Source of the DNA: Opitutales bacterium
GTDB lineage: Bacteria > Verrucomicrobiota > Verrucomicrobiia > Opitutales > Seribacteraceae
Direction: 5' to 3'
Assembly: GCA_028042835.1 (NCBI GenBank)
Contig: JAOFOL010000002.1
Location: forward strand, 44,415 to 108,414
DNA length: 64,000 bases
Shown here: one piece after another, positions 54,218 through 63,682 of the stretch
Position numbering within the stretch: the first letter of the stretch is position 1
Layout: the number at the start of each line of letters is the position of its first letter
Translations under genes and position numbers: made by a program
Notes under the pieces: generated by a model
The model's database searches: none
What the model saw: only the letters and a program-made list of their open reading frames with translations
Told to the model about the DNA's origin: nothing

Positions 54218-56083
54218 ATGCCTAGACTTGCTGATGGGTTCGTAGCCGAATTAAAAGACAGAATCGACTTACACGATTTGATAAGTCGTTATGTACAGCT
54301 TAAAAAGAGCGGTTCAAGTTGGGTGGGATTAAGTCCGTTCAACAAAGAAAAGACTCCATCCTTCTATGTCCATCCTATTAAGGGTTTCTTTAATTGTTTC
54401 AGCTCAGGAGAAAAAGGAGATGGAATTACTTTTGTTCAGAAAATGGAAAACCTTGATTTTTACGAAGCAATCGAATACCTCTCCCGCGAATTCAGTTTTC
54501 CGCTTCGTTTTCAAGAAGGCACATCTAGCTCTCAACCCCTGGGTCAATCAATAAGAAAGGAACTATTTACGCTTCAGGAAACGGTTAAAGACTGGTTTAG
54601 CGAACAAATGAAAACAGAAGGAGTGGAAAGCGAAGTTGCGAGAAAATATTGGTTAGAAGAAAGAAGCTTTTCTCGTAATATCGCCAGTGATTTTGGAGTT
54701 GGGTATGCACCCACTGACCGTTTTGCATTAGGGCGTTTTCTTAAGTCAAAAGCCGTACCAGAGAAACTCTTAGTTAAATCTGGACTTTTCTATGAAAGAA
54801 AAAATCAAGCGGACTGGGTATCTATTTTTTGTGGACGACTCATGATTCCAATCCGGGAAAAACTCGGCCGAATTTGTGGATTTACCGGTAGGAAACTATC
54901 CGTCACGCCAGAGTGGGGAGAAAAAAAAGCTCCGAAATATGTTAATTCCCCCGAGACTCCCATTTTTCACAAAGGTCAATTATTATTTAATCTCGATCTA
55001 GCTAACAAAGAGATTAACGAAAACAAAGATTTTCTCTTAGTTGAAGGGCAACTCGATTCAATCCGATGCTACACTGAAGGTTTTAAAACCACGGTAGCTC
55101 CTCAAGGAACTGCTTTTAAGGATACACAAGCTGAATTATTGAGGAAATCGAACCCCAGGCGAGTGGTTTGCCTGCTTGATGGAGATCAAGCAGGACAAAA
55201 AGCAGCCTTATCCTATGTTCCAATTTTCCTCAAGGCAGGACTAGATGCACGTTTTGCTACCCTGCCTGTTGGTTCTGACCCCGATCAACTTTTAGTCAAT
55301 CATGGTAAAGAAACGCTGCAAAAAATCATCGAACAAGGCGAACCAATGGTAACTTATGTATGCGGAAAAATTTTAAGTAACAAACCTACACCACAGGAGA
55401 AACGAAAAGTAACAGACTTCTTTTTCCCCCCTTTTTCTGAAATGGAATCACTCGTAATTCGAGACTCTTATTTAAATGATTTGGCAGAAGCTCTTAATGT
55501 CCCACCACAAGCCGTAAAATCAGATTTTCAAAAATTCATCAGAAACCGTAAACCTGCTTATCAAGAAAGATCATCTACCCCTTCCACGCAAAATGTCGAA
55601 CCTAAGCCAACAGAACGATTGACAACAGCTGAAGATGATTTACTTTACTGCCTTTTGCATGATGTTCGACTTGGAAGTTCCCTTGCACAAATCATTGATC
55701 CTTCGTGGCTTGACACTAAGGTCACTGCTGGTCGGATACTCGGAAAAATACTCGCTGAAATCCTTGCAGATGGCCCATTGGATGGTAATGAGATGGAAGA
55801 ACTTCTTGAATCAGATGATGAAAGATTTATTTTCCAAAATCTACTATTCCAAGAAACCGAAGAAGGTAATGACACATCTGTTATGGAAACAGCTAACCAC
55901 TGTATCTCTGCATTATTCGCTAAGTCTTCACGAAAAGCTGAAAAAAAGCTTTTAAGTTACCTCAACCACCCAAACCTAGAAAATCCCTCAACCACTGAAC
56001 TAAGATCTCAACTAAAACTCATTAGAAACTCCCGAAATTCTCCACCTCAAATCACTGAAAATGAGTTAGATCCTAAACTTTAA
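54218..56083 (+). CDS. dnaG: DNA primase DnaG with a degenerate zinc-binding site
   Basis: Synthesises RNA primers for replication. The TOPRIM domain is intact ([27 protein letters not shown], with the metal residues), and a long helicase-interaction-type C-terminal region follows. The N-terminal CHC2 zinc finger is degenerate: at the four ligand positions 39, 42, 60 and 63 there are Ser, Asn, Cys and Ser (GLSPFN..., NCFSSG), where the usual residues are Cys, His, Cys, Cys. The EKTPSF signature that surrounds the finger is otherwise kept. It overlaps nothing and lies 1 nt before rpoD, a conserved pairing. Confidence 0.94.
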   Translation: MPRLADGFVAELKDRIDLHDLISRYVQLKKSGSSWVGLSPFNKEKTPSFYVHPIKGFFNCFSSGEKGDGITFVQKMENLDFYEAIEYLSREFSFPLRFQEGTSSSQPLGQSIRKELFTLQETVKDWFSEQMKTEGVESEVARKYWLEERSFSRNIASDFGVGYAPTDRFALGRFLKSKAVPEKLLVKSGLFYERKNQADWVSIFCGRLMIPIREKLGRICGFTGRKLSVTPEWGEKKAPKYVNSPETPIFHKGQLLFNLDLANKEINENKDFLLVEGQLDSIRCYTEGFKTTVAPQGTAFKDTQAELLRKSNPRRVVCLLDGDQAGQKAALSYVPIFLKAGLDARFATLPVGSDPDQLLVNHGKETLQKIIEQGEPMVTYVCGKILSNKPTPQEKRKVTDFFFPPFSEMESLVIRDSYLNDLAEALNVPPQAVKSDFQKFIRNRKPAYQERSSTPSTQNVEPKPTERLTTAEDDLLYCLLHDVRLGSSLAQIIDPSWLDTKVTAGRILGKILAEILADGPLDGNEMEELLESDDERFIFQNLLFQETEEGNDTSVMETANHCISALFAKSSRKAEKKLLSYLNHPNLENPSTTELRSQLKLIRNSRNSPPQITENELDPKL

Positions 56084-56084
56084 G

Positions 56085-58028
56085 ATGCCTACAACCAAAT
56101 CAAACAAGACCACAACCAAAGTTGCTAAAACTAAAGCAACTTCATCTAAGACTTCAACAACTAGAAAAGTTGTGAGTAAAAAAGCTACGGAGAAAAAAGT
56201 ATCGAAGCCCAAAGCAGCTGCACCGAAGACTGCAAAAGCGAAAGCTACCGTCGGGAGAAAAAAGAAAGCCACAGCTAGTGCAGCTGAAAGCACCGCTATT
56301 TCCTCAACGAAATTAGCTGCAAAAAAAGTTAGTAAAGACGCTGAACCTCATGCCTTAGATGATGCCGTTACCGAAAAAGTAAGGGAACTAATTCACTTAT
56401 CCAGAGAACAGGGTTTCTTAACCTATCGTGATGTTGACAAAGCACTGCCCAAAATTGCGGATCAACCAGAAGAGCTTCAAAATGTAATCTCAATCTTTAA
56501 TAATTTAGAAATTAAATTATTGGATTCAAAGGATGTTGAGAAATTTAAAAAGAAAAAAGAAGAATCAGAAGAAGAAACCGCTAGGTCAAACCAGAGCGAC
56601 ATGCTTGATGACCCTGTCCGGATGTATCTTAAGCAAATGGGCAAAGTACCCCTCCTCTCAAGGGAAGAAGAGGTAGATATCTCCAAAAGAATTGAAAGTG
56701 CTGAAACGGCTGCTCTTAAAATCATTTACTCGGTTTCATTGACCAATGACTTTCAGCTCGAAATCTGCAAAAAATTACTTGAACGTGAAGAAAGGTTTGA
56801 TCGAGTCGTATTAGATAAAAAAATCGACAGTCGCGAAGCTTACTTCAGGTCACTAAACAAACAAGTCATTGCTCTTGAGGAACTCGATTCAAAAATCAAG
56901 AAAGCTTGGATAAGTTTTGAGAAGGCTGCAAATTCAACCCAGCAAAAAAGATCATTAACCCGATTTAAAAATCACGAAAGTGAATTGGCTCCTATTTTCA
57001 AAAAGTGCTGCTTAAAGCTAAAGGTTTTTGAAGACTTTCTACATCGTGCTAATCCTGAATTGAAAGCAATTGCTCGCAATCTTCATAATCTTGAGCTTTC
57101 CAAAAAGGATTTGGCTAAGATAAAAAGAAAAGGAGTGAAACTTGAACAAGTCAAAAATGACCTTAAAGAGGCCCGTTCGAAATTCCGGATGGAACCTGAG
57201 GAACTAGTTGCCCTCATTAAAGAGCTTAGGCTTAACATGCGCCTCGCTCACAAGGCGAAGACTGAGATGGTGGAAGCTAACCTTCGCTTAGTTATTTCGA
57301 TTGCAAAAAAATATACAAATCGTGGATTGTCTTTTCTAGACCTCATTCAAGAAGGAAACATGGGCTTAATGAAAGCAGTAGAGAAATTTGAATATCGTCG
57401 TGGTTACAAATTTTCCACTTATGCTACTTGGTGGATCCGACAAGCGATCACAAGATCGATTGCCGATCAAGCTCGTACTATTAGGATTCCTGTCCACATG
57501 ATCGAAACCCTTAATAAGGTCATGCAGGTTCAAAAACAGCTTTTACAGGAACTTGGACATGAACCTACACCTGATGAGGTAGCGAAAGAAATGGGACTGC
57601 CTTTAGACAAGGTCCAGGGAATCATGAAAATGGCTCAACAACCCATCTCCTTGCAAAGTCCAGTGGGAGACAGTGATGACACTAATTTCGGAGATTTCAT
57701 TGAAGATAAAGGGGCAGAAAATCCCTACGATATGACTGCCTATTCCCTTCTCCGTGAAAAAATTATTGATGTTTTAGATTCCCTTACGGAAAGAGAGAGA
57801 AATGTACTTTCTTTACGATTTGGGCTAAAAGATGGTTACAGTCGAACCCTTGAAGAAGTTGGAAGGCAATTCAAAGTTACTCGTGAACGAATTCGTCAAA
57901 TCGAAGCAAAGGCACTCCGTAAGATGCGTCACCCTACTAGAATACGTCAATTACATGGTTTCTTCGAAGCTGATCAAAGCTCTGTAAATAAACCTAAACC
58001 CGAAGCTTTACGCCAATTAGGGCTGTAA
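56085..58028 (+). CDS. rpoD: RNA polymerase primary sigma factor RpoD (sigma-70)
   Basis: Region 1.2 ([18 protein letters not shown]), region 2 ([47 protein letters not shown]), region 3 and region 4.2 ([20 protein letters not shown]) are all present. The first ~85 residues are a Lys/Ala/Thr-rich low-complexity extension before a region 1.1-like segment, as seen in Verrucomicrobiota and some other groups. 647 residues, complete. Only one base separates it from the dnaG stop. Confidence 0.97.
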   Translation: MPTTKSNKTTTKVAKTKATSSKTSTTRKVVSKKATEKKVSKPKAAAPKTAKAKATVGRKKKATASAAESTAISSTKLAAKKVSKDAEPHALDDAVTEKVRELIHLSREQGFLTYRDVDKALPKIADQPEELQNVISIFNNLEIKLLDSKDVEKFKKKKEESEEETARSNQSDMLDDPVRMYLKQMGKVPLLSREEEVDISKRIESAETAALKIIYSVSLTNDFQLEICKKLLEREERFDRVVLDKKIDSREAYFRSLNKQVIALEELDSKIKKAWISFEKAANSTQQKRSLTRFKNHESELAPIFKKCCLKLKVFEDFLHRANPELKAIARNLHNLELSKKDLAKIKRKGVKLEQVKNDLKEARSKFRMEPEELVALIKELRLNMRLAHKAKTEMVEANLRLVISIAKKYTNRGLSFLDLIQEGNMGLMKAVEKFEYRRGYKFSTYATWWIRQAITRSIADQARTIRIPVHMIETLNKVMQVQKQLLQELGHEPTPDEVAKEMGLPLDKVQGIMKMAQQPISLQSPVGDSDDTNFGDFIEDKGAENPYDMTAYSLLREKIIDVLDSLTERERNVLSLRFGLKDGYSRTLEEVGRQFKVTRERIRQIEAKALRKMRHPTRIRQLHGFFEADQSSVNKPKPEALRQLGL

Positions 58029-58101
58029 CCCTCTTTTGTTAATCCTCTAAGAGACATACAAAAAAGTTGCTTAGCTGAATGGGCTGAACTAATATAATAC
58101 C

Positions 58102-58398
58102 ATGACAACTATTACTCCAAGCACTCTAGCATTTATCGGAAATTTCGGTGGCGGAGAGATCATTCTCATATTTTTGATTGTTCTCTTATTATTTGGTGCG
58201 AAAAAAGTACCAGAATTATTTCGTTCTTTGGGAAAAGGAGTTAATGAATTCCGGAAAGCAAAAAATGATTGGGAGCAGGATATTCAAGATGTTATGAACC
58301 AAGAACCTTTAGAGGATCATGACTTTGACCAAAAATCTTCTACAAGTGAAGATACAGAGAAGGTTAAAACAGAAGGCGAAAAGCAAACTGCTAGTTAA
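58102..58398 (+). CDS. tatA: twin-arginine translocase TatA/E family protein
   Basis: N-terminal membrane segment (EIILIFLIVLLLFGAKKV), then the amphipathic PELFRSLGKGVNEFRKAK helix and an acidic tail: the TatA layout. 98 residues. A TATAAT box at 58093 lies only 4 nt before the ATG, and I do not consider it a convincing promoter. tatC is not in the window. Confidence 0.9.
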   Translation: MTTITPSTLAFIGNFGGGEIILIFLIVLLLFGAKKVPELFRSLGKGVNEFRKAKNDWEQDIQDVMNQEPLEDHDFDQKSSTSEDTEKVKTEGEKQTAS

Positions 58399-58404
58399 TC
58401 AATT

Positions 58405-58821
58405 TTACCCGCCAGCCAAAACTGGCTTAAATCCCATAGCGTAGAGCCATTCACAGACGACCTCGCGTTGATCACCTTGTATTTCCATCTGATCATCTCG
58501 CCAGCCACCTCCAGTTCCTAAACGAGACTTTAGTCCTTTGAGCATACGTTTAAAGTCACTTTCTAAAATTCTTGAAGGAAATCCGCGTATCGTGGTAACT
58601 GTTTTTCCTCCACGACCACTTTTCTCTCGCCTTACCTCCAAACGCTCTCCCCTCCCTATGCGATCATTCTTTGGAAGTTTGACTACCGGAGAAGTTTGTT
58701 CATCCGATCGTACCGGCAGAGATGCTAAGCCTTCAGTGGCTAAAGTACCAAATGGATTTGCCCCAAATTCCTCATTCGAATTAGTAGGCAAACGATCTTT
58801 CTTCTTTGTCACTGGTTGCAA
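58405..58821 (-). CDS. SUI1/YciH-family translation factor-like protein
   Basis: Residues about 55-138 match the eIF1/SUI1 (YciH) domain: EVRREKSGRGGKTVTTIRGF, LKSRLGTGGGWRDDQMEIQG and VVCEWLYAMGFKPVLAGG. The N-terminal 50 residues are a basic, Pro/Ser-rich extension. Bacterial YciH binds the ribosome and is thought to restrain initiation under stress. Its start overlaps the stop of the upstream gene by 13 nt. Confidence 0.85.
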   Translation of the reverse strand: MQPVTKKKDRLPTNSNEEFGANPFGTLATEGLASLPVRSDEQTSPVVKLPKNDRIGRGERLEVRREKSGRGGKTVTTIRGFPSRILESDFKRMLKGLKSRLGTGGGWRDDQMEIQGDQREVVCEWLYAMGFKPVLAGG

Positions 58822-59030
58822 GTCCCCTTCGTTGGCTCACCGCCTTCAATCCAAAGTAATGCCTTCTCATAACTTCTATTCTGCAAAAAATGACGTAACT
58901 TCGGATGTAAGTCATCTGGCTGATTTGAAACGATGTCATCTAGATTACGTAAAGCTGACACCAAGTCAGGTTTCTCATTTTTAACAGGAGAAACAATAGC
59001 CCTCAAAGACTTTTTTATATTTTCCATCAT
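58809..59030 (-). CDS. small hypothetical protein upstream of the SUI1-like gene
   Basis: 73 residues, basic and helical (KKSLRAIVSPVKNEKPDL, LHPKLRHFLQNRSYEKALLW). It overlaps the SUI1-like gene by 13 nt and is divergent from hemG/hemY. I recognise no family; the tight overlap suggests it is real and co-translated. Confidence 0.6.
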   Translation of the reverse strand: MMENIKKSLRAIVSPVKNEKPDLVSALRNLDDIVSNQPDDLHPKLRHFLQNRSYEKALLWIEGGEPTKGTCNQ

Positions 59031-59089
59031 GTGCTTACTACAAATAGAGTGTTAGTAATTGGACAAGCTTAAAGCATTACAATAAAACA

Positions 59090-60430
59090 ATGGAATCTAA
59101 AAAAGTATGTGTTCTAGGAGCTGGCTTATCTGGGATTTCCCATGCACTGAATAAACAAGGCAGAGGACAGGAGGTCACAATTATAGACCGAAACAACGAA
59201 GTTGGGGGAGTTCTTCAGTCAAAAAAGACTCAAGGATACTTAGTAGACTTTGGAGCTAATACGCTAAGCTTGCGATCCAAACAAACAGAAGACTTTCTGA
59301 AAAAATATAAGGTTTTGGATCACGCAATAGATGCAAATTTAAATTGTTCTAAACGTTTTATTGTAAGAAACAATAAGATCATTTCTTTACCCCAGGGATT
59401 CCTTACCTTTTTAACTTCATCCTTCCTCAGTCCTTTGGGAAAAGTTCGTTTGTGCATGGAACCATTTATATCATGTAGAAAGAATAATTCTGAAGATGAG
59501 TCGATGGGAGCATTTGTTCAACGTCGCCTTGGAAAAGAAGCTCTAGATTATGCGGCAAATCCATTTATTGGCGGAATATATGCATCTGACCCAGAAAGTT
59601 TAGTTCTCAAACATGCATTTCCTGCCTTGTATGAAATGGAAAATAAACACGGTTCCATTTTTATTGGCATGATAAAAGGTAAAAAGAAGAACGAAAAATT
59701 GTCAAAATCTCGCCTATTATCCTTCAAAGAAGGAATGCAGGAACTTCCGAAACGTTTGGCAAAAAGCCTGATAAAACCTCCTATTCTTGGCTTCAAAATT
59801 AAGGAAATTAAATCAAACCAAAACGGTCAATGGTGGGTACGTGGCGAAAGTAAGGAAGGAAATCTTTTTGAAAATTTATTTGATGAAGTTATATCAACAC
59901 TTCCTGGTCATACCTTATCAGAAATCAACTGGCATGGGGTTAATCAAGATGACTTGATCACCACATTGACGAAAGCTACTCACCCTCCCTTAGCTTTAAC
60001 TTTTCTTGGCTTCAAGAGAGATCAAATTTCTCACCCATTGGACGGTTTTGGTTTTCTCATACCTGAACTTGAAAAAAGGAAAGTGTTGGGAACTCTTTTT
60101 TCCAGTACTTTATTTCCTAATCGGGCTCCCAAAAATCACTCACTTTTAACAAGCTTCATTGGTGGTGAAAGAAACCCCGAATTATGCAATCTTTCCGATG
60201 ATGAAATCATAGCCCTATCCATTTCTGAAAACAGTGATTTACTAGGTATCAGTGGTCTACCAAATTTCGCAAAAGTGATTCGTTGGCCAAAATCAATACC
60301 CCTCCCTGATCATTCCATGGGTCAAAGAAAAGTCGCTGCATTAAAATTGAATAGTCAAAACAAAGGTTTATTTTTCAAAGGGGCTCATATTTCTGGAGCA
60401 CCTCTTCCTAACTGCTTAAATCCCGAATAG
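59090..60430 (+). CDS. hemY: protoporphyrinogen oxidase (HemG/HemY type)
   Basis: FAD amine-oxidase-like enzyme converting protoporphyrinogen IX to protoporphyrin IX. The nucleotide motif VLGAGLSGISHALN is followed by EVGGVLQSKKTQGYLVDFGANTL and a NPFIGGIYASDPESLVL segment typical of HemY. The C-terminus ends shortly after the usual SGAPLPNC stretch, some 15-20 residues short of the family. There is no frameshift evidence; the next codon is TAG. It precedes ferrochelatase, the next enzyme of the same pathway. Confidence 0.9.
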   Translation: MESKKVCVLGAGLSGISHALNKQGRGQEVTIIDRNNEVGGVLQSKKTQGYLVDFGANTLSLRSKQTEDFLKKYKVLDHAIDANLNCSKRFIVRNNKIISLPQGFLTFLTSSFLSPLGKVRLCMEPFISCRKNNSEDESMGAFVQRRLGKEALDYAANPFIGGIYASDPESLVLKHAFPALYEMENKHGSIFIGMIKGKKKNEKLSKSRLLSFKEGMQELPKRLAKSLIKPPILGFKIKEIKSNQNGQWWVRGESKEGNLFENLFDEVISTLPGHTLSEINWHGVNQDDLITTLTKATHPPLALTFLGFKRDQISHPLDGFGFLIPELEKRKVLGTLFSSTLFPNRAPKNHSLLTSFIGGERNPELCNLSDDEIIALSISENSDLLGISGLPNFAKVIRWPKSIPLPDHSMGQRKVAALKLNSQNKGLFFKGAHISGAPLPNCLNPE

Positions 60431-60523
60431 TTATAAATTTAAAATCAAAATCAAACCATTGGAAAGATTGCCTAAGGCTAATTACTTGTTAAAATATAGT
60501 CATCTAAAACATTCTTAATTCTC

Positions 60524-61672
60524 ATGTCACACAACGAATCAAATTCTTCCGTAAAAACTCTTGTCATACTTCTTAATATGGGTGGTCCCCAAAATAAAGA
60601 TGAGATTCATCCTTACTTAAAAGAACTTTTCCAAGATAGAGAACTTTTAAAGTTACCGTTCCAAAAAATTCTAGGTAGAATTATAGCTTGGCGAAGAACT
60701 CCTAAAATCCAGGAGAGATACGAAGAAATCGGACAGTACTCACCTACAAAGAAAATTATGGACGAGCAGTGTGCAGAAATTACTAAGAAACTAGATGTAG
60801 AACGCCCTCAATCTGCTCCACACCTTTGTCTATCAGGTTTTCGTTATTGTTCTCCCAGAACAGGGGAAATGATCAAAAAGCATAAAAATGCTGAAAAGAT
60901 CATCCTATTTTCACAATATCCACAGCATAGTTGTGCAACAAGCGGGTCATCCTTATGCGACGCGTATCGCTGGTTAGACAAGGAAACTGATAAAAGTTTC
61001 CAAAATAGAATTTCAGTGATCGATCAATGGTGGGATAGGAATGATTACTCAGAACTCTGGGCGATGTTGATCAAAAAAAAGTTTGAAGAAATGAAAGCCT
61101 CTCATGGATTAAAAGATGAAGAGATCAGGATCATTTACTCTGCACACAGCCTTCCCGAATCCTACTGTCTGGAAAAAGGTGACAAATACAACGAGGAGAT
61201 TACAAACTCAATGGAGCGTATTGAAAAAATCCTTTTATCATGGGGACTTAAGCATGAGGGCGCTTTAGCCTGGCAAAGTAAAGTAGGTCCACAGCGGACG
61301 AAATGGCTCACACCCAGTACTCCCTCTGTAATTGCAGAAACAAAACAAAAAGCTATTCTAATGGTACCGATCGCATTTACCACCGATCACATAGAAACAC
61401 TTGATGAAATAGACATTGAATTTCGTGGTTATGCGGATGAAGTAGTCGACCACTTTGAAAGAGTTGACTGTTTTAATATGGAAGAAAAGTTTATCGATTT
61501 ATGCACCCGACTCATAACAGAACACATTGAGTCTGACTATAAATCTTGTATTCGCCCTACCTGCATCAACTGCGAAGGCACAGATTGTGCATCCATGAGA
61601 AAATATTTCCAATCCTACCCGATTAGTCAAAGAGATCTAACCTCCAATTCTCACGAAAAAGTCTCCGCTTAA
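60524..61672 (+). CDS. hemH: ferrochelatase, with a C-terminal [2Fe-2S]-type cysteine motif
   Basis: Inserts Fe2+ into protoporphyrin IX. VILLNMGGPQNKDE, LSGFRYCSP, the active-site His in YSAHSLPESYC, and ETLDEIDIEFR with the conserved Glu are present. The C-terminus carries C342, C347, C350 and C355, with the last three spaced C-x2-C-x4-C exactly as in the [2Fe-2S]-binding ferrochelatases of animals and some bacteria. 382 residues. It lies between protoporphyrinogen oxidase and a cytochrome-assembly gene. Confidence 0.93.
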   Translation: MSHNESNSSVKTLVILLNMGGPQNKDEIHPYLKELFQDRELLKLPFQKILGRIIAWRRTPKIQERYEEIGQYSPTKKIMDEQCAEITKKLDVERPQSAPHLCLSGFRYCSPRTGEMIKKHKNAEKIILFSQYPQHSCATSGSSLCDAYRWLDKETDKSFQNRISVIDQWWDRNDYSELWAMLIKKKFEEMKASHGLKDEEIRIIYSAHSLPESYCLEKGDKYNEEITNSMERIEKILLSWGLKHEGALAWQSKVGPQRTKWLTPSTPSVIAETKQKAILMVPIAFTTDHIETLDEIDIEFRGYADEVVDHFERVDCFNMEEKFIDLCTRLITEHIESDYKSCIRPTCINCEGTDCASMRKYFQSYPISQRDLTSNSHEKVSA

Positions 61673-61718
61673 TTACATCAATAAAATCAGGCTGCTTCAC
61701 CGGTAAGAAATCTTTATT

Positions 61719-62582
61719 GTGAATTTTCAAGACACGCGGGATCTCCTATGGTTAGCCGGAGGCTTATACGGAGTCGCTTTTTTTATTGGATTACTAAAAA
61801 CATTTAAAAATAATTTCTCCCTTTTTCGAGAAGCTCCGTTCATCGCCATATCATTTGGTTTCATTGTTCACACACGTGCCCTTTATTTCAGAGGTTTGGA
61901 TGTACACGGTTGCCCACTGGGAAACACCCTAGAAAGGGTTCAATTTATTCTTTGGTCTTTAATTTTGGCGTTTTTAATCCTTCGCCTTCTTTGGCGACTA
62001 GATTTGCTTGGGTCTTTTTGCGCCGGACTTTCTTTTTTCGCAGGATGGTTATCTTTACTCTTTCCAAGCCTAGATTCTAAATACTGGCTGTTAGAAAACT
62101 ATCAAAGATTATTCTCAAACCCATGGGTTGAATTACATGCCTCGATTGCAATTTTCAGTTATGGTATATTTTCACTTTTATCAATCGTATGTGCGATGTA
62201 TCTAGTTCAACATAAAGCTCTGCTAGATCGTGCCACCGGAAAACTTAGCTCCTTCCTACCACCTATTCATGACCTTGAACATGCAGCGTTTCGATTGCTT
62301 TTGATTGGAACACTTTGCTTAACTCTTTCACTTATTGTAGGAGGAATGCACTGGTTGCGGCATCCTGAGTATGTTACCTCGATTAAATTATTTATCACTT
62401 TAATCTTGTGGGCAGGATATTGTCTTTTGTTTTTTCTAAGGTGTTCAAATATTTTGTTTGGCTCTAAATTTTCAAAAGCTTCGATTGCTCTTTTTTTAAT
62501 CGCCATGCTCAGCATGGGGTTCATGAGCTCAAAAGATAAAAGCTCAACTATTTTGCAACCTCAACAGACTTCTCAGGAATAA
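61719..62582 (+). CDS. CcsA/HemX-like cytochrome c assembly membrane protein
   Basis: Eight or so hydrophobic segments (e.g. DLLWLAGGLYGVAFFIGLL, LILAFLILRLLWRLDLLG, LFITLILWAGYCLLFF), with ELHASIAIFSYGIFSLL and a late IVGGMHW motif. These fit the CcsA/HemX (cytochrome c assembly) family, which handles heme in the membrane. The start is a GTG (61719). It lies 2 nt before hemA, the usual hemX-hemA order. Confidence 0.8.
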   Translation: MNFQDTRDLLWLAGGLYGVAFFIGLLKTFKNNFSLFREAPFIAISFGFIVHTRALYFRGLDVHGCPLGNTLERVQFILWSLILAFLILRLLWRLDLLGSFCAGLSFFAGWLSLLFPSLDSKYWLLENYQRLFSNPWVELHASIAIFSYGIFSLLSIVCAMYLVQHKALLDRATGKLSSFLPPIHDLEHAAFRLLLIGTLCLTLSLIVGGMHWLRHPEYVTSIKLFITLILWAGYCLLFFLRCSNILFGSKFSKASIALFLIAMLSMGFMSSKDKSSTILQPQQTSQE

Positions 62583-62584
62583 AT

Positions 62585-63682
62585 ATGAGTGTGCAAAATC
62601 AATCACTCCATCTACTTGGTAGCTCTCATCATGTTGCAGATCTCGGAATTAGAGAGAAAATAAACCTACCTGCAAGTGCCATTGATGAGTTTTACCAAGG
62701 TCTAAGACAATTACCGGGTCTCGAGGAGTGTCTTTTATTAAATACCTGTAACCGTACCGAAATATACGGAGCAGCAAACAATGGTTTCTCCCCTAACCTA
62801 CTCTGCGAATATCTAAGTGAATTCCGTAAGATAGATTATGATTTCCTTGCTCAGCACTCTTACCAACACTCGGGAGAAAAAGTGGTTAAGCATCTTTTTG
62901 AAGTCAGTTCTGGAATTGATTCACAAATGGTGGGTGAAACCGAAATATTGGGTCAGGTTAAGAAGGCATATGAAGACGCATGCACCCGCAACGCTGCCGG
63001 AAAGATGCTTAACCGACTTTTTCAAAAAGGCTTTCAGGCTGCTAAATGGGCACGTACCAATACTGGGATATCCAAAGGGCAGGTAAACCTTGGTAATGTT
63101 TTATGCGAACTAGCTCGGAGAATCTTTGGAAAAGTATCAAATTCTCGACTTCTGGTAATCGGTGCAGGAGATGTGGCTGAATCTGCATTAGAAGCATTTA
63201 AATCACGAGGCTCCCAAGCAATCACAGTCACTGGGCGTACATTTGATTGGTGTCCATTAAGTAGGCGAAAACCAGATGAATTGGCTGAAAAATATGGTGG
63301 ATTCGCTCTATCTTTCTCTAAATTCCAGGAGTCACTTCATCACTTTGATGTCATCCTTACATCTACTGCCAGTGGAAAAGCAATGATCACTCCTACCGAG
63401 GTTCAGCTAGCTATGAAACGAAGGCCTTCAAAACCACTCTTTCTCATTGACGCATCGGTTCCCCGCAATATTGACGAAAAAGTGGCCCGTATAGATAATG
63501 TTTTTCTCTACAACATGGACGATGTCTCTGCCATTGCTAATGAAAATCTTAAGACAAGAGAAGCTGAAGTCGATCGTTGCCGTCATGCTTTGGCAAAAAA
63601 AGCTATTCGAATATGGGAACAAATGACTGTTCAACCTAATTCCATCTCATCTATCAACCAGTCGGTGACTCCGAACTCTTGA
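62585..63682 (+). CDS. hemA: glutamyl-tRNA reductase
   Basis: First committed enzyme of 5-aminolevulinate synthesis by the C5 route. LLGSSHHVADLGIREKINL, the catalytic Cys55 in LLLNTCNRTEIYG, QVGETEILGQVKKAYEDA, and GAGDVAESALEAF (NADPH-binding) are present. At 365 residues the C-terminal dimerisation segment is shortened. Its last 52 nt overlap the convergent lpxB gene. Confidence 0.95.
   Translation: MSVQNQSLHLLGSSHHVADLGIREKINLPASAIDEFYQGLRQLPGLEECLLLNTCNRTEIYGAANNGFSPNLLCEYLSEFRKIDYDFLAQHSYQHSGEKVVKHLFEVSSGIDSQMVGETEILGQVKKAYEDACTRNAAGKMLNRLFQKGFQAAKWARTNTGISKGQVNLGNVLCELARRIFGKVSNSRLLVIGAGDVAESALEAFKSRGSQAITVTGRTFDWCPLSRRKPDELAEKYGGFALSFSKFQESLHHFDVILTSTASGKAMITPTEVQLAMKRRPSKPLFLIDASVPRNIDEKVARIDNVFLYNMDDVSAIANENLKTREAEVDRCRHALAKKAIRIWEQMTVQPNSISSINQSVTPNS

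Noticed and set aside
58093..58098. TATAAT box before tatA
   Set aside because: Only 4 nt from the ATG with a 20-nt spacer to a poor -35; more likely chance.
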